Shown in pieces: positions 12,416 to 25,765 of a stretch of DNA of 64,000 bases. The position numbers and the translations under genes are program-made. Under the pieces are notes generated by a model, which worked only from the letters and a program-made list of their open reading frames with translations, searched no databases and had not been told where the DNA came from. Origin of the DNA: Glandiceps talaboti (lineage: Eukaryota > Hemichordata > Enteropneusta > Spengelidae); the NCBI RefSeq assembly GCF_964340395.1, contig NC_135563.1, forward strand, positions 6,800,422 through 6,864,421. Direction: 5' to 3'. Numbering within the stretch: the first letter of the stretch is position 1; the number at the start of each line of letters is the position of its first letter.

Positions 12416-14038
12416 ATTTTACCTCATTTATTTGTACAAAAAAGTCCCACATAAACTTTTTGTTTAGATGTTTTCAGGGAAATCGCAAAAGTTTATGATT
12501 TAATCTTTTCTAAATATTATTAATTTAGAGAAAATAATCTGGATTTCAGATTAATTTTGCAAGTGCTGTTTTCATAAAAATATGGGTATCTATATACTTT
12601 CATTTCAAAACTCCCCCACCCCCCAGAAACTTGCGCACAACTTATTTAGACCTTAGGCAAGTCAATACTAGACACAATGCTTTGAACAGCTAAGAATGGC
12701 TTCAAATACAAACATCTTAAAAGTTTATGGAACCTTATACAGTGCACTGTAAAGTAGGGGACTGTCAATGTTTTGTTTTCGTGAAGTGTTCATTGTAATA
12801 ATAGTGAAGTGTTCATGTTACTGAAGTGTAATGAAGTGTTCATATTAGTGTTTGTATTGTTTATGAAGTGCTAACCTTAATACTGATTCAGAGAGGTTTA
12901 TATATAAAAGTGAGATGTTCGTGTTCAGTCTTTTAGCTCCTGAAGAGTTCATTCTAATGAAGTATGTACTTCATTGGATATATGTATTTAGGGGACACGA
13001 ACAGATGTTTATTTCTGTCATTATAACACTGCTGTTTCTCATAAAGATGTCACACTGTACGTTTTGTACTTTTTGTAAGTCAAATATGTATAGGCCAGTA
13101 TTGTGTTGAAGATTGAGTGCAAAGTGTTGTGTTATGAATGTAGGTAGTATTTGGCTTTTTGCCTTCGTATACATATTGTTCATGATAAATTGTTGTTGGT
13201 AAAAGCCAATGCACAGTAATAATTATGGGACTGCCTCTAGGTAGTAAGTATCAATCATTGTTGACAACTGTGGATCTTAAAAAAAAAAGTATTATATACA
13301 CAAAAATGTCTGCAACTTAAGAATGACTTTATTGCAATAGGGAGTTACCCAATTTGTATTGTGCAAGTTGTGAGTATAATAGGTGTATGACTGATACAGG
13401 AATGGAAGATTCCTAAATATGTTGCACTGTTTGGAGCCGTGCCAATGTTGTCATAGTGGATTGCTATAGATTTGACCAAATTGACAAACCATGCCTTCTG
13501 GCATGCTAGTATAGTGACAACAACACATGGAGAGGTCACTCCAGGTGGCATTATGCCAAAGTGAACCTTATAGGGGATCAATCATTGATACTAATGAAGG
13601 CAGGCACAATAGACTTGACAATCCCTGCAGCTATATGTAAATTCCTATTTTCTCTAAGCATTAATAATAGCGAGCTAACAGTTTTAATTACTTGATCCCC
13701 TGTATTGTAGCAATGCAGTACACAAATATGTTAATTATTGTACATGTGATTAGAAAACCCATATATGTTCTAATAACTAGGTTAAAGTCCAGTCATTGGT
13801 GGCTCTTACCTGATCTCCTCTTCTGCCTGGCATTTCACTAACTGTCTTGTATTCAAACTTAAGACTAGATTACGATTCCCTGCAGTCATCATTGAATATT
13901 TTAATCATGTTTTATACATCGTACAGCTCAACCCTCAGACTTTTTTGTTGTTCTGTTAAATAATGATATATAATTACACAAACTGATTTTTCAGAAGGTA
14001 TTGGGGCGACGACTTCAGATATTTTTATCCCTTTCATT
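12416..14038. other. No recognised gene
   Basis: GAAGTGTTCAT recurs loosely between 12780 and 12850. The minus-strand frame at 13345-13581 (78 codons) is open and hydrophobic but resembles nothing I know and lacks supporting signals. Confidence 0.35.
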
Positions 14039-14504
14039 GCCGGTGCGGGGGCCGACTATTGCATCGTAATTGGATTAGTGAGCCGTTAATTATTTTTGTT
14101 CAAATTTAATATGACTGAAAATAACATTTTCGCCGATTTTGACCATTTAATCAGTGTACAGAAATTTTGTAGGGACATAAATGTTGGTATTTTGAATTTT
14201 GTTTGTAATATAAATATTTTGTTTATTTGTGATGTCAATAAATAAACAACCTATGTTTGTTTTATTAATATTTTGTTACTTTAATCCATATTTCGGTTGT
14301 GTGTGTGATATTTGAATGTATGTATTTGCAACTATTATGTAGAAAATTTATTTTCATTCAAATGATACCTTATTTTTCAAAAATAAGCAATTCTAAGTAT
14401 TTTTATATCAGTTTCATTAATACACCACACTCACTCTCATATTATGTTAGTGAGGGGGCTGGTGGAGAACAAACAATCCCATGAGGCCAGTGGTGGTGAA
14501 AGGG
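14039..14504. mobile_element. piggyBac-like short non-autonomous element
   Basis: The left end is CCCTTTCATTGCCGG, next to TTAT. The reverse-complemented right end is CCCTTTCACCACCACTGG, next to TTAA. CCC-TTT termini at a TTAA target are typical of piggyBac-family elements; one flank here would have one mutated base. There is no transposase. The inner part is AT-rich. Confidence 0.55.
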
Positions 14505-15116
14505 TTAAAGTTCAATTCATTTGTTGTTTTATCTATTCATGTATTATCACAATAGAAACAACTATTTGTATGTGTGAGTGACATAACTGTACAATGACCT
14601 CACCCTACTAATCTGTGATGATAAAAAGTTCATGTTGGTACACAACTGTTGGTAAAGAGACTCAGACATAATACAGTGGCCACAGCAGTACTAAGTACAA
14701 TGTGTATCTAATCTTTCACACCTCAGATTACGTATGTCTACATATCTAGTTGATTATACATCACTACCAGGAATCTCACGCAGTTCCACTATTAAATTTT
14801 GTTTTGTTTTAAGGTATGACATGATTTTTCTTTTTTACTGATTACCGATATGTCAGTGGCAGTGACAATCAACTTGGATGGATACTAAGCTGTAAAGTAA
14901 ACACTGGATGAACTAAAAACACTTGCTAAAATAGAAAACAGGCTGAGCTATGAAATGTATCACTATAGCTAAATTGGAACACTGGTTAGACTTTAGGAAA
15001 CTGTCTATGTTGGAACAGTAAATAAGTCAGCAGTGGTTAGTCATTAAACCACTTAAAAAACTGTCTGTATGTCATAACTTTACTGGGACCTCCCCTAATC
15101 ATGACAAAGTTGATCA

Positions 15117-15345
15117 TATACAACTATTTATAAAGAATACTTGCTATTTTAGGAAACTAGCTAAACTAGAACACTTGTTATTGTAGGAAACTAGCTAAAC
15201 TACAACACTTGCTAATGTAGGAAACTAGCTAACTAGAAAATTTGCTATTGTAGGAAACTAGCTGCTAACTAGAACACTTGCTAATGTAGGAAACTAACTA
15301 AACTAGAACCCTTGCTATTGTAGGAAACATGTAGGAAACTATCTA
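15117..15345. repeat. Minisatellite, about 34-bp unit
   Basis: About six copies of a unit built from GGAAACTAGCTAAACTAGAA and CACTTGCTATTGTA. Single weaker copies of AACACTTGCTA and GGAACACTGG extend left to about 14920. Confidence 0.85.
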
Positions 15346-16867
15346 AATGAGAACACTAAATGGGAACATTTGTGAAAGTTTAATACTTGAAGTTGAACAC
15401 TTCACAGGCTGTTAACCAAACAGTTTACACCAACCACTAGATTGAAATCTTCTGTACTATGCTAAAAACATCAACATACGGTGAATGTGGGATCATAGTG
15501 CTATAGGTGTGGTTGATATTTGATGTTGCTAATAAGTAAATGCACTTTACGCTGTTGAAGAGAGATTAAAAGCACTCATAAACACATCGGTGACATAGTA
15601 GTGAACATTTTCATTTCTACTTGACATAGTTCCATGTATACCATGTTGTTAAGATGGTCAGTTTCAGGTTTGTTATTGAACAGACACCTGTACTGTTCTG
15701 TGGGAGGTAACCCCTACCCAACCCAACCCCCACATTTGCATTTCTACTTGACATTTTCCTACTTGATATATCATAAGCATACAAATATACCATATTGTTA
15801 AGGTGAGTTTCAGGTTTGTTATTGTACATGTACTTTTCTTTGAGGGCCAGACATTTCCCATCCCATCCCACCCAACCCCCAACCATATCCCACGCATATG
15901 ACACAAATCATAAAAACAAAAAACTTGTTTGCCTTTAAAGGAAGGAGAAAGGCAAGTGTAGTTTATTTGAAATGCTGCAACAAATCTCCGGAGACAGTGA
16001 AAAGTCAGAACAGTTGCATTACTAGGATTGTATGTAGTGAAGAGGGACTTGTTAAGCTTTGTCAGCAAATCAGATTTGTCAGCTATATCACTGAAGATAC
16101 TAGTCTTTCCATACACAAATTATCAAATATCAGCTGCTCTTATTATATGACAAATTTTTTTAATGCACTTACATACAAATATAGATAGAAGCAATTGTTT
16201 TATTTCATTTTCAAAATCAAGAAAAATGGATGTCTCTCGAGACAGATTTATATTTTGTGTTGACGTATGTAGTATTTTAGGGGTAACCTGTACATCTAGT
16301 AGAGTGTGGCTTTAATGTCGCAAGTCATTTCAGTCAATAAAGTAATTGTACTGTGAAGGATCTCGACAAATTGATTTTAAGTTAAAAAAGTGGCCTTTAT
16401 GACCTGTAGTAGACCTCCTCAGTGATCAGACTGTATCCCTCCAACAGCTGCCAGAGCTTGTCATTGCAAATGTTTTCAAACTTAGCTACTTTGAAGTTAG
16501 ACTGTAAGATTTGGCATTGTGGACACTCTTGTGTAAATCACTCATTACATTTTATGGTTAACAGAAGCACAAATGAAGACCACTTTTTCTGTCTATTGCC
16601 AAGTGGAAATGTCTACTGTGTTTGTCTGTGTCTGTCATTAGGTATACAGGGCTCAAAATTAACAGTATAGTCCCATGCCCACAGTCTACCAATTCTTGTC
16701 ATGGGGCTACGATAGTTTGCAGCTGGTAGCCCACTCAGGCTACCACTGATTATGTGATGAGGATGGAAGATTTATGGACATGAAAGTATTTTAATAACAC
16801 ATATTTCCAAAAGAGGAAATCTGTTTTCAATTCAGGATATTTTCCCATGTATTGTACTACTGTGAAA

Positions 16868-17200
16868 CCCTGGTAAAATGGCTGGGGAAATCAGGTAGAT
16901 TTACCTACTTACTGCCCTTACCTTAACAAAAACACTGTTTGGAAACACCAGTAAAACTGAGGAATATTGATATATTTTACCTGCTTACTACCCATAACAA
17001 AAACAATAGTAGGGAATCCTGGTGAAATGACAGGAGAACTACGATAGCTTTTACCTACTTACAACTGGTAGGGAACCCTAGTAAAATGACTGGGGAACTC
17101 TGAGGTAGATTTTACCAACTTTAAATACAACCCTTAACCCTTAACCCTGGTAAAGTTACTTGGGAATGCTAATAAATTTTACCTGCTTACTACAGAAATC
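16868..17200. repeat. Degenerate tandem repeat, about 85-bp unit
   Basis: Four loose copies of GGTAAAATGGCTGGGGAA, TTTTACCTACTTACTGCCC and TTAACAAAAACACTGTTTGG. A lone copy of the same unit is at 28118-28215. Confidence 0.7.
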
Positions 17201-18790
17201 ACTGACCAAGTCCTTGTATAATTTCTAAAGAGCAATAAACTCCTACAATTTAAAATGATGTATTTGGATGGTATAATACACAAAGAAGAAGAATACTGGG
17301 GAGACAGCATTCCAACACGCCTTTAGTGAGTAGTTGCTATGTCTTTCAATGGAACTATTTTATTTCAGTTACACAAAAGCATGTAAAGCTGTAGTCTATA
17401 AATGTACTGTAGGCTGTTGAGCCTGGCTAGCCATCATAAAGGTAACAAAGCCCAAATGATTGTGTGGCCGACATTTTGAGTATGAGAGATTGTCAATGAA
17501 TGTATATGTGTTTGTCGTAGCTCTGAAGTCGGAGCATGAATAATTTAAATTACCAAGTTTTTGGTAAAATCATATATATGTTTACATCATTGAACTCTAT
17601 ACAACGACAACCGAAGAAGGGTAAATGGTTTAGCTTATAGCTGAAAGATGCTAGGAAAATTATTTACACTCTGAGTTTGGGACTACAACAAAATAGGAGT
17701 CATCCATTTGAGCAAGAAAACCTTCATGTTTGGTGATATATGTATGATATTTAACTGTTTGCTTGAACGTATGTGTGTGGTGATAAAATGGTTGGAAAGA
17801 ATAGATAGCAAATTCACTCATGATTCAAGTTGCTTGGGTCTTTCATAAACACAACCCCCTAGGGTGGAACAAGACTTTCAGCTGATGTCATCAAATTTGA
17901 TTGTCGTGTACCGTATTCCATTTACTATTAAGAACTGAACCTGGTTTATGAAGATTTTAACAATCAACGATGGATGTATCACATATTCATCTAGTAATAT
18001 TTGATTCGTTCTAAAATATTTATTCTTCAAATGTAGCTAAAAGTTGTGTGTTGCTTTTAATGATTCTTGTGTAAGCTAGTAAAGTGATGTTTGTAATATG
18101 AAATAGAATTAGTAGAAATCGTGATGTGAAATAGTCCAAGAACGGTTTCATCTTTCAAACAAGCTCTTCTGCAGGCCATACAAGTACCAAGCTGATGTTG
18201 TTATGTACTGGTACTAGAAATGCATACGTATTTCATATATTATGATTTATATCTGCCCTCGGGTTTATAGCCATTAAAAACAACTATTACTGCAGAAACT
18301 ACCGCCAAGGTTAACAGTAATAGGAATGCTTTGCCCCTGGAACTAGGACAACTAAAAAGAAATCACGACTCTCAAAATTTTTGACAATTTTCCTCTTTTT
18401 ATAGGAATATTACATTTGTGTTGAGTTATGGGGTAATGTAGGAGTAATTTATTACTAGGCTGTTAAAGGCTTACATGTCGTGATGTAGTAGTACTCCTAA
18501 CTCAACTCTTGTCTAGACGCCCGTCTTCCCTGCAGTAGAGCTTCATTTTAAGTAGATTTGTCGTACTAGAGAAATATTAAAAGTATAGGAGAAAGACCAT
18601 AGTAAACATCACTACAGAGAGATGTACATTTGCATAATGTACATCTTTTGAAATTACTCTAAAGTATTTGATATCACAGGGATGTAGATAAGGGTCAGTA
18701 GTCGATAAAAACAACGGACTACTTCATAATTTCATGCCTGCTACTTTTTTAGGAGTTCATGCTTAAATTCATGGGTCTCCGTCGTGGTAT
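17201..18790. other. No recognised gene
   Basis: AT-rich DNA without repeats or coding signals that I can recognise. Confidence 0.4.
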
Positions 18791-18799
18791 TCCTACTCG

Positions 18800-19098
18800 T
18801 CTAGCGACTCGTAGTGACAAAGCCCCTTAGGTCACTCATACTTTCCTAGGTTGAACAAAGAAAACTATTGAGGAATAGCATCAAATTATACCACTATTTT
18901 TCACAATATTTCCTAAATTATATTTCATAAGTATAACTATATATAGTACATGTATTCCCAATATTTTTATTCGTTGGGTTTGAAAATACTCACATGACTT
19001 TAAGGTGTTGTCACTTCTCGTCCTTGATTCAAAGTGATAAGACCCCTTAGATCACTCATATTTTCTTTTGATGAATGAAGACAAATATTGGGGGAATA
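18800..19098. repeat. Cluster of three family B core motifs in alternating orientation
   Basis: Minus orientation at about 18810-18870 (CGTAGTGACAAAGCCCCTTA), plus at 18955-19030 (CCAATATTTTTATTCGTTGG), and minus again at 19030-19098 (GACCCCTTAGATCACTCATA). Outward copies like this resemble decayed foldback ends. Confidence 0.65.
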
Positions 19099-19141
19099 TA
19101 ATATCTACTTGATTGACTCTGTATCAAGAACCTGTGACCTT

Positions 19142-19234
19142 ACCCCCCCCCCACACACACACACACCTCACCATGCCACCATGCCCCCCTCCCCTGCACA
19201 CACACACACACACACCTCACCATGCCCCCTCCCC

Positions 19235-19272
<38 letters not shown>

Positions 19273-19275
19273 CAC
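19142..19275. repeat. (CA)n microsatellite with CTCACCATGCCC interruptions
   Basis: Three CA runs are separated by near-identical CACCTCACCATGCC segments, forming a short higher-order repeat. Confidence 0.92.
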
Positions 19276-19944
19276 CATGTCCCACTTACACTCCACACAT
19301 ACTCCAGACACTTCAATAAAAGCAGCTCAGATGTTATGTTTTTTCTAGATTTGTTTATTTGGCAATAAAATATTTTATAAAAATATATAAATATAAGTAC
19401 TGCGGACGATAATATCACAAGAATTTAATAAGCAATCATAACTCAATTCCATTGTGGTCATCCTCGAGATGGAATTCAAAAACAACGACGTGACCAACTA
19501 ATAAAATGTTTTTGTGCAGTCTGGTTTAGTGTTCATCTTCAGACTTCCACAAACAACCTTCTTGATAATCATAAAGGATGAATTAGAGAAGGCTAAGTTT
19601 ACAAAGTGTAATGGATGTTGTAGGCACAGATTATTGCCATGGGATCCCTAAAGGCTTATCTACATTGACAATCATAGCAGCCCTTGACGTCAGTGACTAC
19701 TTACCAAACTCACAGCTGATAAAACTGAAATGATGGTACAAAACTATCAGTCATTATCTTCAGGTGGTGTGATTTACATTTGGGTATTGAAGCTAACAGT
19801 AATTTTGGCTTCATTTTTGTACTGTGTAGCCTGTCCATGTTTTTATTTTAATGAGCTTATGCATCCGAAAATGATCTCCAATTTCCACCCATGCATGTTT
19901 AGTGCGTCATACATGTACTTGCTAAATTAAAAAAGATCCATAAT

Positions 19945-20350
19945 GATATATGCATTTTGTGACCTCATACTGACTTTTCATATTGTCATAAGCCTACGAT
20001 CTATAGACCATCAGTATATGGATTTCGTGACCTGTTCTTTACGAAATGATACTGAGTTTTCATATTGTCACAAGCCTACGTTCTGTAGAACTTCAGTATA
20101 TGCATTTTGTGACCTACTGTGCTGAAAATTATAGTTTTCTATCGTCATAAGCTAGCATTCTAAAAAAAATAGCGATCTACATTCAGTACATGCATTTTGT
20201 GGTCCTCTCCTTGCAAAATAATAGTTTTCAGGTTGTCATAAGCTTACATTGAAAATAAAATGAAAATTATGGTGTATGCATTAATAATGACCTTCTTCTC
20301 AAAAAATGATAGTTTTTCTATTACCATAGGCTTATAGTTTGAAAAACTCA
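19945..20350. repeat. Degenerate minisatellite, about 80-bp unit
   Basis: About five copies of TATGCATTTTGTGACCT, then TAGTTTTCATATTGTCATAA, then GCCTACGTTCT, beginning at about 19949, 20020, 20100, 20190 and 20277. The copies become more diverged to the right. Confidence 0.8.
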
Positions 20351-20681
20351 GAAAGAACTACCATATACCATATTATAGTTTTCATTGTTCAGTATAAAAT
20401 TTGCAAAACTAGATATGATGTATGTGTTGTAAGAAAGACGTCTGAATGTGTATTTTATTATGTACTGTAGTATTGAACTAAAATATTGAATGTACATATT
20501 GTTATAGCATTTAACCATCAACTATTAAAGACTTTTATTGTATGTTGTTTTCTTTCCTCTCAGCATTTTATTTCTACAACCATAATGAGTATTTGTTTTA
20601 AGTTATCAAATTGACTTTAAGGTATATTTATTGCCTCAAATTGCCATGTGTATAAATCACATTTTTGAAAGTTTATAAAGT

Positions 20682-20858
20682 ACAGCCGTTACAGAATGAG
20701 CGTGAAGTTTTGATTGGGTGTCAAGTTTGGCGAAACTGACAACAAGGTTTTCCCAGTAAAGATAACATTGTACAGCTGTTACAAGATGAGCGTGAAGTTT
20801 TGATTGGGTGTCAAGTTTGGCGAAACTGACAACAAAGTTTCGCAGTAAAGATAACACA
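20682..20858. repeat. Tandem duplication, about 90 bp, two copies
   Basis: The two copies share TGAGCGTGAAGTTTTGATTG, GGTGTCAAGTTTGGCGAAAC and CAGTAAAGATAACA almost exactly, so the duplication is fairly recent. Confidence 0.92.
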
Positions 20859-21029
20859 GAGATTGACCTCTTTAATAGTGTGAAAGTGTTTCACTGTATG
20901 TCACTCAACTTACTATCTCATCTCACAAACTGCATGCTCATCCTATATCAGCTGTAATTAATATATAGAGAGCCATTTGGTGGCCCTTTGTTTCATCATC
21001 CTAACTCTCCAGTGTAAATTGCAATTGAC

Positions 21030-21500
21030 ATCAATCAATCAATCAATGAATCAATCAATCAATCAATTAGTTTATTTCAGAACAATAAGGCCACAAGCCC
21101 AAAGAGCAAACAATAATACAAACGTTTCAGTTCATAGAGGGAAATTCCTCTCTATTTTTCATTGCAAAATAAATAAATGAAGCTAAATTATTTAGATAAG
21201 TTATATTATCTGAATTCAAAAGTGAAATGAACTTATCATAAGAAGGGTTAAGCAAAACCACCTTGGTAACATTTCTTTACGAAGGTCCTTGGAGAACGGA
21301 CAAATTGCTAAGAAATGATACTCGTCCTCAATACAGTACAAATTATGTGTAATACAGTATTTGCAAAACCTTTGGTCAGCAGGAATGTTTTCTTGTAGTC
21401 CCCTCTCAGTTTGCAAAGGATCCACCAATTGATATTATTGCTATGTGAATAACATATGTGGTTTGACACAACTGGACTATCTGACTGGGGTAGAATCAAC
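21030..21500 (-). mobile_element. 3' end of a CR1/L2-like LINE with (TTGA)n tail, frameshifted
   Basis: On the minus strand, 21216-21428 reads ADQRFCKYC, then CIEDEYHFLAICPFSKDLRK. This is the Cys-Cys-His-Cys knuckle found at the C-terminus of the reverse-transcriptase protein in many non-LTR elements. After a frame change the downstream text (KFISLLNSDNITYLNNLA) continues the same family pattern. Upstream of 21428 a further shift occurs. The element ends at 21030-21066 in (TCAA)n, which is a (TTGA)n tail on its own strand. It is a dead 5'-truncated copy. Confidence 0.82.
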
Positions 21501-21714
21501 AACATCTAATTAAAGCCACTTCTGAATATATTGTTATTTTTGTCATATTTTTTTTTTTTAATTAATACATAATTATGATGTTCTACTTACTCACTGAACC
21601 ATGCATAATTGTCAGTAGTAACTGAATCCTGCAGCATGACAATTAGGCTAAATGTAATGAATAATGACATAATTTTGATACATTTTGATAAAAAAAGTCT
21701 CATGTTGGCCCATT

Positions 21715-22085
21715 CCCCTTAATCTAAAGGCAATGATAAACATATTAATTACACCCTTGCATGTACAGCAGTTACCAACTGTGGTCATAGTGTAACAGAT
21801 CTAACACTGCGCGGGCCTTTAAGGACAATTATGAACATATTTTATTGTAGGTTTACACTTAGTAGTTCCAGAATGTGGTCATATTAGCTCGCTGACCCAA
21901 ATTGGGCCTTTAAGGACAGTGATGAACATATTAATATTACATAGGTGCAAGTGTAGTAGTTATCGAATGATGTCATACATGTTGTGTATAAACACCTTAA
22001 CTAGCACTGATGAACATATTTTAATACACACTTGCACTAACAGTAAGTTACCAAATTTGGTCAAAGTGTTAACATGTCACTGCAC
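21715..22085. repeat. Degenerate tandem repeat, about 100-bp unit
   Basis: Four copies of GATGAACATATTAAT, then a TTGCA/GTAGTAGTTACC segment, then GTGGTCATAGTGT. Copies two and three share GGGCCTTTAAGGACA. Confidence 0.75.
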
Positions 22086-22299
22086 TGTACTCTTACATGT
22101 ACTAATAAAAAAAAAAGATTCTTGACAAATTTATGTCTTGTTCTGAATTGAATTTCATTATTAATTGTACTGATCAAAGTAGCAGCAGAAGTTTAACCCT
22201 TTCATTTCTGAGATACATACATGTACATGTGCTAGCTGCTTACCAGAAACACGTTTCCATTACAATTTCTCGTTCAATTTTATCACCATCTTCACATTC

Positions 22300-22819
22300 G
22301 TCATTACCTCGCCAAATCTACCTGTCAGAAACTGGTTCAAGCAAGACACTCTTCCAAACTCGACTACAGAAATGCATTGTTTTATGGCCTACCATAACAT
22401 TTGAAACCATTACAACACAACACGCACAAAACACTGCAGCACGATCATCATGCGGGCCAAGAAGTATGATCACATAACACCAATCCTTAAAGAGCTCCAC
22501 TGGCTATACCAGTGCAGGATAGAATCAAATATAAGCTGTTATTGATCACTGACAAATCTCTGAATGGACTATCGACAACCTACATACATGTATCTGACCT
22601 AATTCACATGAAGCCAACTCCCAGGACACTCCAATCATCTGTCAAATGTAATTCTGCACAAAACAAAATAATTCTCACATGCTACACCTTGTCTATGGAA
22701 TACACTGGCATTAGAAATGCAACAAAAAAACAAGACCTAACGCCGTCAAAAAGAACTTTATATATAGATCTATAGCTAATCTCCAGAGCCTTCTAACTGT
22801 ACATTGTAGTGGAAACTGG

Positions 22820-22856
<37 letters not shown>

Positions 22857-22915
22857 GATTGATTGATTGATTGATTGATTGATCGATTGATTGATTGATT
22901 GATTAATCGATTGAT
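22300..22915 (+). mobile_element. 3' end of a CR1/L2-like LINE with (GATT)n tail, broken frames
   Basis: Plus-strand pieces in three frames match the C-terminal reverse-transcriptase region in order. They are LDYRNALFYGLP near 22359, HITPILKELHW near 22470, and DRIKYKLLLITDKSLNGL near 22515 followed by YIHVSDLIHMKPTPRTLQSS. The tail (GATT)n occupies about 22818-22913. At least two frameshifts and a stop separate the pieces. TTAACCCTTTCATT at about 22193 resembles the ends of the element at 14039. Confidence 0.82.
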
Positions 22916-23734
22916 ACTAAACCAATACTAGGTGACTTTGATATAGGATTAGATTGACAGGGTCTACTCACCCCAAATTTCACCCAATTTTAGTTTGATT
23001 CTCATGAGCACAACTAAGACTGAATAAAGATGCCTGCGCCAAAAAGTCATCTTTCTGAACTCAGTGTATAAAGTACAACAGTTATAAATTAATTACCAGG
23101 CAATTATTAAAACAGAAATTAATGAACTTTACATGAGTAAAAATTTCCCCTGTGGGTACATGTAGTCGAATGAAGCACTTTATAGATTGAATCTCGTCTG
23201 CTCCCTAATTAATTACTTATAATAATGCCAATAGGCAATAAATATGCCAACAAATTTCTGTTGTTTTCATCGTGCCACTTTTAATACTAAATAGTGTTAT
23301 CAATTGATGGAAGAAGTCATCCATAGAAATAGTTCTTTATGTGGAAGTTATTGTCAGTCATAGTTTTTTCATAGCCTCATTTTAATATACATTGTCAAGT
23401 TTCCACACTTACTGTATGTCTATCACTCTGATGGTGACAAGTTACTTATAACGGGTGACAGTCAATTATCAGTTGTTTCCCATAGCTAAAGAAAATAGTT
23501 ATAAGGAATTGAACCACCACCACCACTTATGTATTGCCTTTAGATAAACATTTAGGAAATCATGAGGAGATGTGTCCCCTATCAGCCACTTATATCACCT
23601 TTTAGATGAACCAGGGAAATTGTGAGATGTGCCCCTTGTAAGCCATTTATCATAACCTTTAGATGAACCGAGGAAATTATAAGTTGTATTCATGACCCTT
23701 CGATCCTAAGTCAGAGTAACTTCCTTCACATAAA

Positions 23735-23965
23735 TCAGATACTCATGAATATTCAGTCTGCATTTAATTATTCATAATCATGTCTGCTAAGACCCATGAT
23801 GCAACAGTGTTCCACTGAAAGACCAATAGAGGTGAAAAAGAATTTTAATTTGATGCTTCTTGGTACCGGAGCAAAAATTATGTGATGTGAAATTATGAAA
23901 TGACTTTCTGGAAACCCAAGTTTATGGAAAATGCCTTTATTTCTCTGGAATGGCGTTCCCCGTTA
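23735..23965 (+). repeat. Dispersed repeat family A, copy 1
   Basis: Contains TACTCATGAATATTCAGTCT, GACCCATGATGCAACAG, GATGTGAAATTATGAAATGA, and TATTTCTCTGGAATGGCGTT. Same order as the copies at 38545, 46262 (inverted), 46755 and 62875. Confidence 0.8.
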
Positions 23966-25560
23966 ACAAAGGAAATATGAAGAGTTGTGCTCACTTTCAG
24001 ACAGTTTTGTATTCTGTTAATGTACTGGTTATATGGAACCCCTGAAAAAGGCTTGGGAAGAAACTCAGTTAGTATGTACTTTAAACGCAACAAAACACAA
24101 TGAGCATAACATGTATCAAGTCAAACTTAAAAAAGGCCTTGAACTTTATTCTGTAGATGAAGCCATAATTTCTTTTGTTATGACTGGGAAACATTTGAAC
24201 GTATAGGAAGTTAATACATATAGTGTAATCAATAAATGTAGGTGATTGATGTCATGTCCTATATGTAGTAATTTACTACCACTGATTGTATGTACAATAG
24301 AGTTGATACACGTATAGCCACATTGATTAATGGTTGGTATGTCAGTATCTGTACCTGTAATGGGTCTGTGCTGGCAATGAAAGCATTTCACTCTTTGTAT
24401 CATACACTGTACAAATGATTCATCTCCTACTATTCAATAATTCATCATTTATTTTGTAGATTTGTGAAGTTGCTTCATGATTGGTTTTATTTCCAACAAA
24501 ATATTTCAATACCAATAAAAAAATATAAAAAACGACAGGTAATGAGAGAATCCAGGTACTTGATCAATCAGCTGTACTGAATGTACATAATCAACAGAAT
24601 TAGACAAGAGGCTCAAATTGGTAAAGTATTCAGGCTTGGGAAAACTGGGTTAGAATAATGTTAGGGATAGCGAGTGAACTGTAACATAAAATATTGTAAA
24701 ATGGAATGCCCACAGTCCAAGTTAATAAAAAACTGGCACTTCAGGTATACATGTAATCATTTGTACTTTTAATAACAATCAGTAACAGGCCAAACGTTAC
24801 TGGAAAGTACAAAATGTAATTTGAACCCTTGCTCATGATACCATGTTTTCCTGCAAACTAATCAGTACAATGTACGATCAACATTTCATATATTGGAAGA
24901 GGTTAGGGAGTGGATGTAAATTAAGGTGTGGGGGGGGGGATATTTTGCAGAAGTTCAGCATGTCAAAAAAGATTGAACTGGCTCAAGACATTGCACATAA
25001 ATCACTTACCCTCCCATTACTCCATCATTGGAATACCTAGGATTAAAAATATTGCAAAAAAAAAAGAGTGCCCCTCTACCAAACACATGCATGAAAAAGG
25101 GTAAACCCTCCTAAAATATACTGACCCCCTCCCCCTGTAATTTATGTCCAGTCCCTTATGATGGTCATATAGGTAGATCTGAGCATATTTCACAGACAAC
25201 TAAAACTTCAACTAACATGTCAGTGTTCATTCACTACATATATCCCAGTTTAATACTGTAACAGCAAGCAATTCTGTGACCTCTATCAAGAGGTCAACCC
25301 TTCTATCAAAGTGCATAAATAAGCTCACACTTCAATTCCACAGCATCCTCTCCAGTGTATTAGCCAGGAACCTGATTTGCCATTAAGAGTGTGTTTTGTA
25401 CTGTGATGTACAGGCTGCTGTCAAACTAGTGTGTATAGTTCTTGTATGTGTTATTCATAAAATGTAGTACGATAACAGATAACTGTCACCCAGTAGTATT
25501 TTTAGCACTTGAACTATTTTTTGTAAAATGATCAAAATACTCACTGCATACATACATTTT
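23966..25560. other. No recognised gene
   Basis: AT-rich DNA with a short G-run near 24932. No supported coding frame. Confidence 0.4.
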
Positions 25561-25569
25561 GTACATGCA

Positions 25570-25765
25570 CTTTAGTTGTCATAGTGCCCAAACTGTGTCT
25601 TCACTGAGGTACTTTCACCTGTCAGAGATGTGTTGTTAGTTTTGCCATAGTGCCCAAACTGTGTCTTTACTAGGTAACTATTAAACATACATTCAGCTCT
25701 CAGAGACTTTGTCATACTAAACTGTGTCTTCACCAAGCTGTACATTCACCTACAGTAGCTGTCTG
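25570..25765. repeat. Tandem repeat, about 70-80-bp unit, three copies
   Basis: Copies share AGTGCCCAAACTGTGTCTTC, a CATTCACCT/CTTTCACCT segment and GTCAGAGA or GTCTGAGAG. Confidence 0.75.

Noticed and set aside
13808-13870. Minus-strand exon-like stretch with a CAG|GTAAGA donor and an open frame (EMPGRRGDQ end)
   Set aside because: Two frames are open, the acceptor is ambiguous, and no neighbouring exon fits.
15673-16188. Overlapping frames of about 95-147 codons on both strands
   Set aside because: Neither strand gives a recognisable motif, and both overlap the same AT-rich and C-rich DNA; likely chance.
20977-21180. Plus-strand frame over (TCAA)n
   Set aside because: It is the reverse of the tail of a minus-strand LINE.
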